A DNA stretch of 23,481 bases. Origin: a virus. This document shows positions 14,407-21,759 of the stretch, one piece after another (position 1 is the first letter of the stretch; the number at the start of each line of letters is the position of its first letter). Below the pieces are notes generated by a model. It had not been told where the DNA came from. It saw only the letters and a program-made list of their open reading frames with translations, and searched no databases. The position numbers and the translations under genes were made by a program. The stretch spans positions 1-23,481 of IMG/VR virus record IMGVR_UViG_3300037585_003461; one strand, 5' to 3'.

Positions 14407-17400
14407 ATGTCAACACCCGAACAGAGAGCCGCTCTTCAAAAACTGATGAACGAGGGGCGTTATAAGGAATATGCAGCGGCACTGAAAGCCCTTAGTGGGG
14501 TTGGTGTACAAAAAGCTGGCTGGCAGAACAAGCCCTATGGTCAGCTTACGGACACGGAGAAAAGGGCCAAGGCGCTTATGTCCACGGTCCCCTACAAGGG
14601 CAAGCCAGACGAAGCCTTCCAGGCGGCGTTACGGATAGAGAAGAAAAACATAAAAGCAAAGGCCTTCACCTCTAAGGAGGAAAAAGAGAAGAAGATCGCT
14701 GAACTACCGAAGAAGCCAAGCGCCCCCGTGGCGAGCAACACCAACGCAACCCCCGCAGCTAATCTGGATAAATATGCTTACGAGGGAAACGGCGTTTATA
14801 GGAAGAAAAACTCAAATGAGTTTTACAACGCCGAAGGAGTCCCAATCTCCCAGCAAGACGCAGAGAAACTTTTGGCGGACGAGCCCTTAGAGGATAAAGA
14901 GAAGGGCGGTGGCACAGGCCAGTCGCAAACGCCTCCGAAAAAGAAAGACACCTCCGCCACAGCTATTAAAAAATATTTAAGAAATGTTCAGTCGCTTCTT
15001 TTTAATCGAGCACAGGAATTTGAGGGACCCGAGTTTAAAGCCGCCGGCAGCGAGAAGATTTATAAAATGAAAAAAAGTGGAACATCTAATTCCTCTTTTA
15101 CCCAAAGGCTGTCAACAGAAGGGCTGTTTCAGAAGGTCCATCGCTCCAAAAATAGGGGTGCCGGAGACTTCTTAAATGCCACACCCGCCCAGCTATCGCT
15201 CTTGATGCCCATGCTTCGCTTTTACATCGTGGACTCAAAAGGGAACTCTCAAGAAGTATATTTTAGTGATAAAGTTTCAACTGCCCACCTCAAGGACATA
15301 GCGTTGCTCAAGGCTAAGGAGAACTTAAAAGACATCCTTGAGCCCCGCAAAGGTGGCGGCGGCGAGGCAGGTATTAGGGCGTTTAAGTGGGACTATAACA
15401 ACAAACATGAGGGTGATTATGTTATCGAGGCAGAACTAGAATTGTACTTCGGCACCCTGGTTGAGTTAGCCAACATTGAATATCTTCAGTTTCTTTTCCC
15501 CACGGGCAATACTGTTGAGATAGCAAGTGAGCTTGAAAATACATCTGACCGCCAAGCTAAAATAGAAGCAAAAAGACAGGGAAAAACTCACGTCGCCAGA
15601 AATAAAACAAGACAAATAGATATCCTCGACCAGCGTATCAATCAATACCGATCCGTATTGAGTGGGGGCAATGCGTCCCTTAAGAAACTAGACTCCAAAA
15701 ACAATAAGCAAATGGAATCCTCTAGGAAGAAAAACTTTAGACAACTGAAGGTGGTGGTGGGCTGGTCTATCCCAGAAGGCAATCGTGCCCACTTACGAAG
15801 ACTCTTCCCAGGTGATTCTTATGCCATTTTTGAGAGTGATTTAAAAAAAACACAGACAGCTATTCATTTAAATTTGTACGATTATAATGTAAATTTCACC
15901 CAAGAAGGTCCAACCACCTTGAACCTTAAATACTTGGGTTCTACCGATAACTATATGGCTACTGATAGCTCCGATATTTTCGGCTCTAATAATTTCAGCT
16001 CAAACGTATTATACCAAGATACCAAAGTATCGCTTGAGGGAATTGTTAGCGAGAATGGGAAACTGATAGACAAAGTGCCTGCGCACGGCGGGGGACGCAA
16101 GGCTGTTGGGATAAATCCCCAGACAGTTTTAGATCCATATTTAGAAAAACAAATAGAACAGACGGGAGTGAAGCCTGACCAGTTTGGAGAACGATATGTA
16201 AATGTTCAATTAGCAGGTCTAAGATTTGCTCAAGAATGTGTGACCTTGGAGCGAAAAAGAGCGCAGGTAAAAAATATTGATCCTGCGTCCGAGTTCAGTA
16301 AAGCCCTTCGAAGAAGGTCTGCCTATATTGCTCTTATTTATAACAGAGGCTTGAGCACCCGCCTGCGGGACATGTACTCGCAATTCTTAGAGGGGATGTT
16401 GGATGCCAACATAGTAAAGAAGGCTTTAGTAGAAATAGGACCTGACCAAAAAGTTAAACTGACGGCGGGGAAACACGCTGTTAAGATAAGGCAGCAGGAC
16501 CGTGCCGATGCCCGAGCGCAGATTGCAGCGGGGTCCTCTAGTGCGGAAACTGGAAGAACCTCAGGAGTCCAGGACCAACTGGACAGAGGAAAAGTGGACG
16601 ACAGCTTTGTGGTATACTATGCGCTTTTGGGAGATATTATTAAAGAAGCAATGAAAACTGCCGATCTCAGATCCGACATCTCTCTGTTGGTCGCCGAATA
16701 CGAAGACCTTAATGGTGCGACTCATTCGATTTATAATATCCCTATCACTATGGATAGTTTTGGGCAGTTTTTCTACAATCGTGTGGTAAGCAAACGTTTA
16801 ACCGCCTATCCGTTTAGGACATTTTTGAACGACTTTCTTAATTATACCGCACGTTTAATTAATCAAAACCCGCAAACGGCCGAGCGCATCTCTTTTGAAT
16901 ATACGGTGATATCTTCCACCTATGGCAAGATAAAGGGGACACCGGGCAACCCTAAAGTCTTGAGCGATCAAGATTATAGAGGAATCCGTAACGGTCTACG
17001 AAACCCCCTAAAGAATGTACAAAAACCATATTCTAATTATTATCCCATCTTTTCTAAGAGGATGGGGCTTGGACGCCGGACTGGCAATCGGTTGCAAGAC
17101 ATGCAAGATGGAATCTTCCATTATGCGGTGGGAAATGATCGTGGACTGGCCAAGAAGTTTAACTTTTCGAGACAAGAGACTGCCTATTATCAGGAGATGT
17201 TGATTGAATCTAACAATCCGAGCGACCAGATCCAAGCTTTATTCTTGCCCCAGAACGTAGAGATTGAGATGTACGGCAACGGCATCCACCGCAATGGTGA
17301 TTTGATTTTTGTGGATACCAGGGCTGCCCTTGGGGAACTAGCAGGAAAGATATTGGGTATTGGAGGCTACTACAGGGTAGTAAGATGTTCTCATCATATT

Positions 17401-17457
17401 AGCAACCGAGGATATGTAACCAACTTAAGTTGTGTATTCGAATTGAGGGCGGGATAG
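14407..17457 (+). CDS. Large baseplate hub-like structural protein
   Basis: A 1016-residue protein with no signal or membrane segment. Residues 1-190 are Lys/Ala/Glu/Pro-rich and mostly disordered, ending in a Gly/Pro/Lys linker near 168-182 (GGGTGQSQTPPKKK). The long middle is mixed alpha/beta. The C-terminal 70 residues (about 947-1016) show the pattern of hub proteins such as gp27/gpD/XkdQ: a 'G-N-G-I-H-R-N-G-D-L-I-F-V-D' strand, then GGYYRVVRCSHHISNRGYVT and a final strand. The gene lies between the gp53-like gene and another baseplate-region gene, and all are tightly packed (12 and 3 bases apart). I infer a baseplate hub or tail-tip role with an unusually long N-terminal extension. No lysozyme or peptidase motif was recognised. 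Confidence 0.55.
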   Translation: MSTPEQRAALQKLMNEGRYKEYAAALKALSGVGVQKAGWQNKPYGQLTDTEKRAKALMSTVPYKGKPDEAFQAALRIEKKNIKAKAFTSKEEKEKKIAELPKKPSAPVASNTNATPAANLDKYAYEGNGVYRKKNSNEFYNAEGVPISQQDAEKLLADEPLEDKEKGGGTGQSQTPPKKKDTSATAIKKYLRNVQSLLFNRAQEFEGPEFKAAGSEKIYKMKKSGTSNSSFTQRLSTEGLFQKVHRSKNRGAGDFLNATPAQLSLLMPMLRFYIVDSKGNSQEVYFSDKVSTAHLKDIALLKAKENLKDILEPRKGGGGEAGIRAFKWDYNNKHEGDYVIEAELELYFGTLVELANIEYLQFLFPTGNTVEIASELENTSDRQAKIEAKRQGKTHVARNKTRQIDILDQRINQYRSVLSGGNASLKKLDSKNNKQMESSRKKNFRQLKVVVGWSIPEGNRAHLRRLFPGDSYAIFESDLKKTQTAIHLNLYDYNVNFTQEGPTTLNLKYLGSTDNYMATDSSDIFGSNNFSSNVLYQDTKVSLEGIVSENGKLIDKVPAHGGGRKAVGINPQTVLDPYLEKQIEQTGVKPDQFGERYVNVQLAGLRFAQECVTLERKRAQVKNIDPASEFSKALRRRSAYIALIYNRGLSTRLRDMYSQFLEGMLDANIVKKALVEIGPDQKVKLTAGKHAVKIRQQDRADARAQIAAGSSSAETGRTSGVQDQLDRGKVDDSFVVYYALLGDIIKEAMKTADLRSDISLLVAEYEDLNGATHSIYNIPITMDSFGQFFYNRVVSKRLTAYPFRTFLNDFLNYTARLINQNPQTAERISFEYTVISSTYGKIKGTPGNPKVLSDQDYRGIRNGLRNPLKNVQKPYSNYYPIFSKRMGLGRRTGNRLQDMQDGIFHYAVGNDRGLAKKFNFSRQETAYYQEMLIESNNPSDQIQALFLPQNVEIEMYGNGIHRNGDLIFVDTRAALGELAGKILGIGGYYRVVRCSHHISNRGYVTNLSCVFELRAG

Positions 17458-17460
17458 AAA

Positions 17461-18969
17461 ATGGCTAGCCAAGGAAAATTAAGGATAGACCCCCAAACGA
17501 ATCCCGAACTTTATTCATATGGGGACAATACGCTCGGATCCTCACAGATCTTTTTCGAGAGGCAAAAATATGATCAGTATGTGTTCCCGGACTTTTTGGC
17601 TAATAATTTTGTCAAAACCTGGACGACTGAGAGATATTATGGACTATTAGATACTTACGGTAATGCCACTACACCCGACCCCCAGCGCCTCCGCAGCCTC
17701 CAGTTTGGTTCCGACGAGACCACAAGTTATTATGCCTTGAATTTTGTAGCCGATGCCTGGGCTGATTTTAGTAAAAAAGTGAGAGAATTAGCCGCTACTA
17801 ACGTTATATTTAGAGACAGTCCTTGGGCGAAACCCCAAGTAGTCAAGGCATGGCAACCGGCTCAAGACGGCTACGATGTTTACATGCGAGAGAAAATATA
17901 TCCGGTTCTCTATGAGGAGTACCTTTATGCCGGCGACACCAATCGCCAAATCCGCAATGTCAACGACTTTATAGATCAGTTTAATAAATTCATGAGAGAC
18001 ACGATGGCAAAAGTAGGACCGGTAACTTTATCCGGCTTTATAGAGGGTAACTATTGCCCGTCTTATTCTTCGGGCTTGGTCATAGAAATAGCTAACGATC
18101 GCTACGATGACGACTTTATTAAGGCCTTCAAGTTTGGAGATCATAATTTTTCGCTGATTTGTACCGTTGCCGCTCGATACGGATTTTCTATTGACAAGAA
18201 CATTCCCTGGCGGCTTGTGGCAGATCTTCGCAATCCTGCCATGTTGGAGTATATGCTGGGAGTTCCTATTGAAGAGATAGTAATCCCCGACAACGTAGAG
18301 TTCATTTGCGACCCTATCATCGGAGATGTGGAGTTGCCCCCCCAGGCATTTGGATACTCTAGAATACCTGGACTAGAGAACGTGCGAAGAAGAATTTCCG
18401 TCTTTACTTATGTGGGCGATGACGGCGCTGACCGTCTAGAGCCAGGATTCCGACGCTATAAGACGTGGACCGGTAATGAATGGAAGCCAACCTTCAACCC
18501 CACCCAGCAACCTCAAGTGTTCAGTACCATGTTTAGGACTGATTATTCGCCCACTTACGACAAAGATATAGATTTGCTACAGGAGTACCTGTTGTTTTTT
18601 TACAATTACTATGTCTCCCTTCAATCAAAGGTTGCCACGCAAAACCTAGTTCCCTTTGATTCTTCGTGCGGTCCTCTCACCACTACTTTTCTAAGATCGC
18701 CCGTGACCCCCGCACAGTTTAAGGGGGAGTATGGTGACAGGTGGAAGTTGAAGACTTTCTATATTATTAGAAATATTGAAAGGGCCCAGTCTCCCGCCCC
18801 CAGGCGGCAGGCTTATGAGATTCAACAAATACTGAATAATTATAATCTTGCTCTTCCCCTCAACCCTGAAGCCGCTTATGCCGCCGCCCTAACTGCTGCA
18901 CAGGTCGATTTTATTGGTCCGGCTGATAGAGGTTCATTAACATTAGGAAGGGTTGGCGATATAATCTAA
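17461..18969 (+). CDS. Virion structural protein of the baseplate region, unknown
   Basis: A 502-residue protein starting three bases after the hub-like gene, so it is almost certainly co-expressed with it. It is rich in Tyr, Phe, Asp and Asn and has no membrane segment. Distinct segments are SQIFFERQKYDQYVFPDFLA near the N-terminus, the central F-I-E-G-N-Y-C-P-S-Y-S-S-G-L-V-I-E-I-A with DHNFSLICTVAARYGFSIDK, and a C-terminal half with FFYNYYVSLQSK and TFYIIRNIERAQ. I recall long proteins of this kind beside baseplate genes in T4-like phages but know no role. The end of the gene carries the -35 and -10 boxes of the polymerase promoter, so its last codons do double duty. Confidence 0.6.
   Translation: MASQGKLRIDPQTNPELYSYGDNTLGSSQIFFERQKYDQYVFPDFLANNFVKTWTTERYYGLLDTYGNATTPDPQRLRSLQFGSDETTSYYALNFVADAWADFSKKVRELAATNVIFRDSPWAKPQVVKAWQPAQDGYDVYMREKIYPVLYEEYLYAGDTNRQIRNVNDFIDQFNKFMRDTMAKVGPVTLSGFIEGNYCPSYSSGLVIEIANDRYDDDFIKAFKFGDHNFSLICTVAARYGFSIDKNIPWRLVADLRNPAMLEYMLGVPIEEIVIPDNVEFICDPIIGDVELPPQAFGYSRIPGLENVRRRISVFTYVGDDGADRLEPGFRRYKTWTGNEWKPTFNPTQQPQVFSTMFRTDYSPTYDKDIDLLQEYLLFFYNYYVSLQSKVATQNLVPFDSSCGPLTTTFLRSPVTPAQFKGEYGDRWKLKTFYIIRNIERAQSPAPRRQAYEIQQILNNYNLALPLNPEAAYAAALTAAQVDFIGPADRGSLTLGRVGDII
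18937..18965 (+). promoter_or_regulatory. Sigma70-type promoter TTAACA-17-TATAAT before the polymerase
   Basis: TTAACA (18937-18942) and TATAAT (18960-18965) with a 17-base spacer lie inside the last codons of the gene before. Boxes and spacing are identical to those at 9629. The expected start point (about 18971-18973) leaves only a few bases of leader before the polymerase start codon, just enough for GAGG. Confidence 0.6.
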
Positions 18970-18976
18970 CAGTGAG

Positions 18977-20203
18977 GTGCATGTGTTATTTCAAACGCTA
19001 GACGACAAAGCCGAATGCGTCGGCATTTACACTAACGGCGACTTATTGTTCGACCCGGAGACGTTCCCGCCGGAACTGAGCAAAACATGGAAGTGCGTCT
19101 CTTATCTCCGAGACGCCGACATTCAATATGCCTCCCTTTATTTGGAGGGTCGCTCCATCGCTGCCGTAATTCCTGAATATCTCAAGGATGATTGGGAGGA
19201 TGTGTCACAAAAGATTAACGCCTTTAGGCGGTCATTGTCTATTTCGCAGGTATCTACCGAGGAGAACTGTTTTTTTGATTTAGTGCCCCAGCGATTCCTT
19301 GTAGAGTTCTGCGAGGTAAAGAATAAAATAACAGAATATGTGCTCCAAAACACCCCACGACCTTCTCGTTACGAATTTTATAAACATGTAGCGATGATGC
19401 TTGAAGACATCAGCCACCAGCAGGTAACAATTAACCCTGCAAAGGTTTCCTCATATCTTCAGAGTTCTAAATTGAAAAGTCATGCTAAAACTTTGATGAC
19501 GGCGGCTCCCTCCGTAAAGTATAACCAGTTCGGCACTAAGACTGGTCGCCTCACTTCTAAGAAGGGGACAGTTCCGATTCTCACTCTGAGCAAAGAGTTT
19601 CGCTCTGCGATCGAACCGCAAAATGATTTTTATGTTGAACTGGACTTTAATGGTGCGGAGGTGAGGACATTACTGGGTCTCTTAGGGAAGCCTCAACCCC
19701 CGGAAGACGTTCACGATTTTCATCTACGAGAAATATTTACTAAAATTAAAGACCGTGAGACAGCGAAGGTGGCATTTTTTGCGTGGCTCTACGGTTCCCG
19801 CACCGCCGCAGACCCAGGGGAAATGAAGAAACTGGCATCGTTTTATGAAAAAGACAGGCTTCTCAAAGAATATTGGGACGGCGAGACAGTTAGAACGCCA
19901 TTTAGAAAAGAAATAAGCTGCGCAAGCGAGCACCACGCTCTGAACTACCTAGTCCAATCCACGGCAGCCGAACTCGCCCTAAAGCAGGCTCTAAAGCTGG
20001 AGCATCTTCTGCGAACGCAGTCCCACGGCTCCCAACTCGCCTTTTTGATCCATGATGCTGTGATCCTGGATATGAAAAAGGAAGACGAGCACCTATTTAA
20101 ATCACTACTGGAGTTGATGGCTTCTACAAATTTTGGCAAATTCAGAGTAAACGTCAAAAAGGGTACAACCCTCGGCTCGATGAAGGACTTTAAAATTGGA
20201 TAA
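18977..20203 (+). CDS. Compact family A DNA polymerase (polymerase domain only)
   Basis: A 408-residue protein with the ordered motifs of Pol I/T7-type polymerases: TGRLTS (189-194); motif A ELDFNGAEVR (D223, E228, R230); motif B/O-helix RETAKVAFFAWLYG (R260, K264, F268, Y272, aligning with E. coli R754, K758, F762, Y766); ALNYLVQSTAAEL (N323, Q327, as N845, Q849); and motif C LIHDAVILDM (catalytic D360, with A361 where Pol I has Glu). The first 150 residues match no exonuclease known to me and show no DxE motif. The span from O-helix to N323 is about 35 residues shorter than in Pol I, so the fingers are reduced. The start is GTG 18977 or, better placed after GAGG, GTG 18983. SSB and UvsX genes nearby support a replication role. 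Confidence 0.85.
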   Translation: MHVLFQTLDDKAECVGIYTNGDLLFDPETFPPELSKTWKCVSYLRDADIQYASLYLEGRSIAAVIPEYLKDDWEDVSQKINAFRRSLSISQVSTEENCFFDLVPQRFLVEFCEVKNKITEYVLQNTPRPSRYEFYKHVAMMLEDISHQQVTINPAKVSSYLQSSKLKSHAKTLMTAAPSVKYNQFGTKTGRLTSKKGTVPILTLSKEFRSAIEPQNDFYVELDFNGAEVRTLLGLLGKPQPPEDVHDFHLREIFTKIKDRETAKVAFFAWLYGSRTAADPGEMKKLASFYEKDRLLKEYWDGETVRTPFRKEISCASEHHALNYLVQSTAAELALKQALKLEHLLRTQSHGSQLAFLIHDAVILDMKKEDEHLFKSLLELMASTNFGKFRVNVKKGTTLGSMKDFKIG

Positions 20204-21053
20204 AGTTATTGGCTTGGGTAAGTTAGGCTGCGCTATCGCAGAGGAACTTACCTCTTACCCCGAATACAGAACCTATAAAATTGCTGCGGCTATTGATGAG
20301 AAGGAAGGCCTAAGTATAGGCACCTTGGGAACCATGGCTGATTTTGAAGGGCAATTAAACACGCAAGAGGTAGCGTATTACTTGAGATCCTTAAAAAAAG
20401 AGGATCAGGTACTGCTGGTAGTTGAAGGCGGCGATCCTATTTCGGGCGCTACTCTGAAAATCCTAGAAGTAGTCAAGGATTTACGAATAAGCGTTTTGTA
20501 TATATGCCCCGACAGGCAAATGATCTCAGAGACTCAGAAGCGTGATGATAGGATCTCTTTTCATGTGCTACAGGAGTATGCTCGCTCGGGCAAGTTTGAA
20601 AATATCTTTTTAGTGAACAAGCCCAAGGTAGAGGACCTTGCGGGTGATGTCCCTATTAGCAAATACGAGAAGACTATTTCGTATTTTGTGTCTTATGTTG
20701 TGGCGATGGTAAACTTTTTCACCCACACCGAGCCCATTCTGGCTAGTAAGATCAGTCCTCTGGACATCTCTCGTATTGTTTCCTACGGCGTCTCGTCCCT
20801 AGAGACCGGCAAAACAGAGGTGAACCTCCTGTTTCCACTGAGACAGATCAAGGACATACATTTTTTTTATGGAATTCCAACAAAAGACCTTTCCGAGGAT
20901 ACGTCTCTTGTTAAAAAAATTAAGGACCACGTTAAGGCCCATCAGACCGACGAGGTAGCTACGAGCTTCTCCGTCTATGAGACAACTCTAGACAATATGA
21001 TTGTTTTATGTGCCGCCTATTCGTCTACGGTGCAGCAATTTGCCTTCAAATAG
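20196..21053 (+). CDS. Divergent tubulin/FtsZ-fold protein (putative)
   Basis: A 285-residue protein starting at TTG within the polymerase stop region (eight-base overlap), with AAGGA eight bases upstream. No family is certain, but the order of elements follows phage tubulin PhuZ and FtsZ: an N-terminal KVIGLGKLG loop (3-10); strand QVLLVVEGG leading into GGDPISGAT (78-86), where tubulins have GGGTGSG; a helix, then strand ISVLYICP; strand NIFLVNKP (136-143); a long helix 156-178; and SPLDISRIV (187-195), matching the T7-loop LDxxD region but with Arg in place of the second Asp. If correct, it could bind a nucleotide and assemble but hydrolyse poorly. A generic Rossmann-like protein is the alternative. 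It is coupled to the polymerase gene. Confidence 0.55.
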   Translation: MDKVIGLGKLGCAIAEELTSYPEYRTYKIAAAIDEKEGLSIGTLGTMADFEGQLNTQEVAYYLRSLKKEDQVLLVVEGGDPISGATLKILEVVKDLRISVLYICPDRQMISETQKRDDRISFHVLQEYARSGKFENIFLVNKPKVEDLAGDVPISKYEKTISYFVSYVVAMVNFFTHTEPILASKISPLDISRIVSYGVSSLETGKTEVNLLFPLRQIKDIHFFYGIPTKDLSEDTSLVKKIKDHVKAHQTDEVATSFSVYETTLDNMIVLCAAYSSTVQQFAFK

Positions 21054-21074
21054 AAAAAACCTCTTAAGAGAAAC

Positions 21075-21082
21075 TATATAAT
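21075..21082 (+). promoter_or_regulatory. Possible promoter -10 (TATATAAT)
   Basis: AAACTATATAATAAG lies about 35 bases before the next ATG in a 61-base gap. TATAAT is perfect, but no -35 box sits at 16-18 bases. It also resembles the ACTATTTAT late motif with one change, so it may be read by either type of polymerase. Confidence 0.3.
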
Positions 21083-21114
21083 AAGATAAAAAACTTTTAA
21101 GGAACCGACCCTAA

Positions 21115-21549
21115 ATGACGAATAAACGTGGAGTTTTGTTGGCATCTTTTATCAAGACTGACCAAGATGAACAAATCCAAGAAGAGGTTGAATATATTGT
21201 CAACCATATTGAAATAACCAATAATTTAATATTTCTCCTAGAAGATCTGACGGACCCCCTCAAGAAGATCATTACCTACAATGCGGTGGTTGAAAAGGGA
21301 AAGCCCTTTAATCCTCGCCTTTTTACCATGCGTGTACACCGCAAAAAACAGACCAATACACTTTATACTATCAATGCGCTCAATAAGGCTGTTGCAGCCC
21401 AGCATGGCGGCAAGACGGGAAAACATTTAAAGCTCGACTGGTCTCAGTACGAGAACTCTATTCTTCTCGCCGCCGGCAGCGAGTTAAAAGTACATCCGGT
21501 AGAGGTTAGTAAAATCTTTAAGATAGAAGAACCACCCGAAGAGGAGTAG
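21115..21549 (+). CDS. Small protein of unknown function before the SSB gene
   Basis: A 144-residue soluble protein. The N-terminus is acidic (TDQDEQIQEEVEYIVNHIEI), the middle is Arg/Lys-rich and contains RVHRKKQTNTLYTINALNKA (73-92), followed by the AAQHGGKTGKHLKLDWSQYE segment, and the last residues are EEPPEEE. I recall proteins with a similar 'NTLYTINALN' stretch in T4-like phages, but no function. In T4 the neighbours of gene 32 are 33 (late transcription co-activator) and 59 (helicase loader); position makes a replication or transcription helper thinkable, but the sequence does not show it. The ATG has AAGG 12-15 bases upstream, a rather long spacing. Confidence 0.75.
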   Translation: MTNKRGVLLASFIKTDQDEQIQEEVEYIVNHIEITNNLIFLLEDLTDPLKKIITYNAVVEKGKPFNPRLFTMRVHRKKQTNTLYTINALNKAVAAQHGGKTGKHLKLDWSQYENSILLAAGSELKVHPVEVSKIFKIEEPPEEE

Positions 21550-21552
21550 GTC

Positions 21553-21651
21553 TTGTCTAAGTATTTAGACTTCTTTATCGCCATCGCATATAGCCCCGTC
21601 TATTGTACGCTGGTACTCTACGATCTACTGTTCTCAAGACCGCAGAGCTAA
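21553..21651 (+). CDS. Possible 32-residue hydrophobic small protein (TTG start)
   Basis: A TTG start six bases after GAGGAG (21541-21546, the last codons of the gene before) opens a 32-codon frame ending at TAA 21649-21651. The product begins SKYLDFFIAIAYSP after the start and continues as a largely hydrophobic stretch with aromatic residues (CTLVLYDLLF), so it could be a small membrane or membrane-associated peptide. It occupies half of the otherwise empty 210-base gap before the SSB gene. A weak hairpin (21555-21570) overlaps its start. It may be chance; no homologue is known to me. Confidence 0.3.
   Translation: MSKYLDFFIAIAYSPVYCTLVLYDLLFSRPQS
21555..21576 (+). terminator. Weak hairpin, possible terminator
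   Basis: GTCTAA-GTAT-TTAGAC is a perfect six-pair, AT-rich stem six bases past the stop of the gene before, followed by TTCTTT. The stem is weak for intrinsic termination and may instead be a control hairpin over the small frame that starts at 21553. Confidence 0.3.
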
Positions 21652-21695
21652 GTCGCTAATTTCGTAGCGGAAACAAAAAAACTAACACAAAAAGC

Positions 21696-21728
21696 TTTAC
21701 ACACTCGCACTGTGTGCTAATATATTAT
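21696..21728 (+). promoter_or_regulatory. Sigma70-type promoter and inverted repeat before the SSB gene
   Basis: TTTACA (21696-21701) is followed at 16 bases by TAATAT (21718-21723); TATTAT at 21723 is a second possible -10. Between the boxes is an inverted repeat CACAC-N7-GTGTG (21700-21716) that could be a repressor or activator site. AAGGAG lies six bases before the ATG at 21760. Strong separate transcription is expected for an SSB gene. Confidence 0.5.
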
Positions 21729-21759
21729 CAAGGTCAACTAACCAGCAAAGGAGAATACA

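Noticed and set aside
21061-21070. CTCTTAAGAG palindrome after the tubulin-like gene
   Set aside because: A perfect palindrome with no loop and no T-run. It cannot form a proper terminator hairpin and may be chance.
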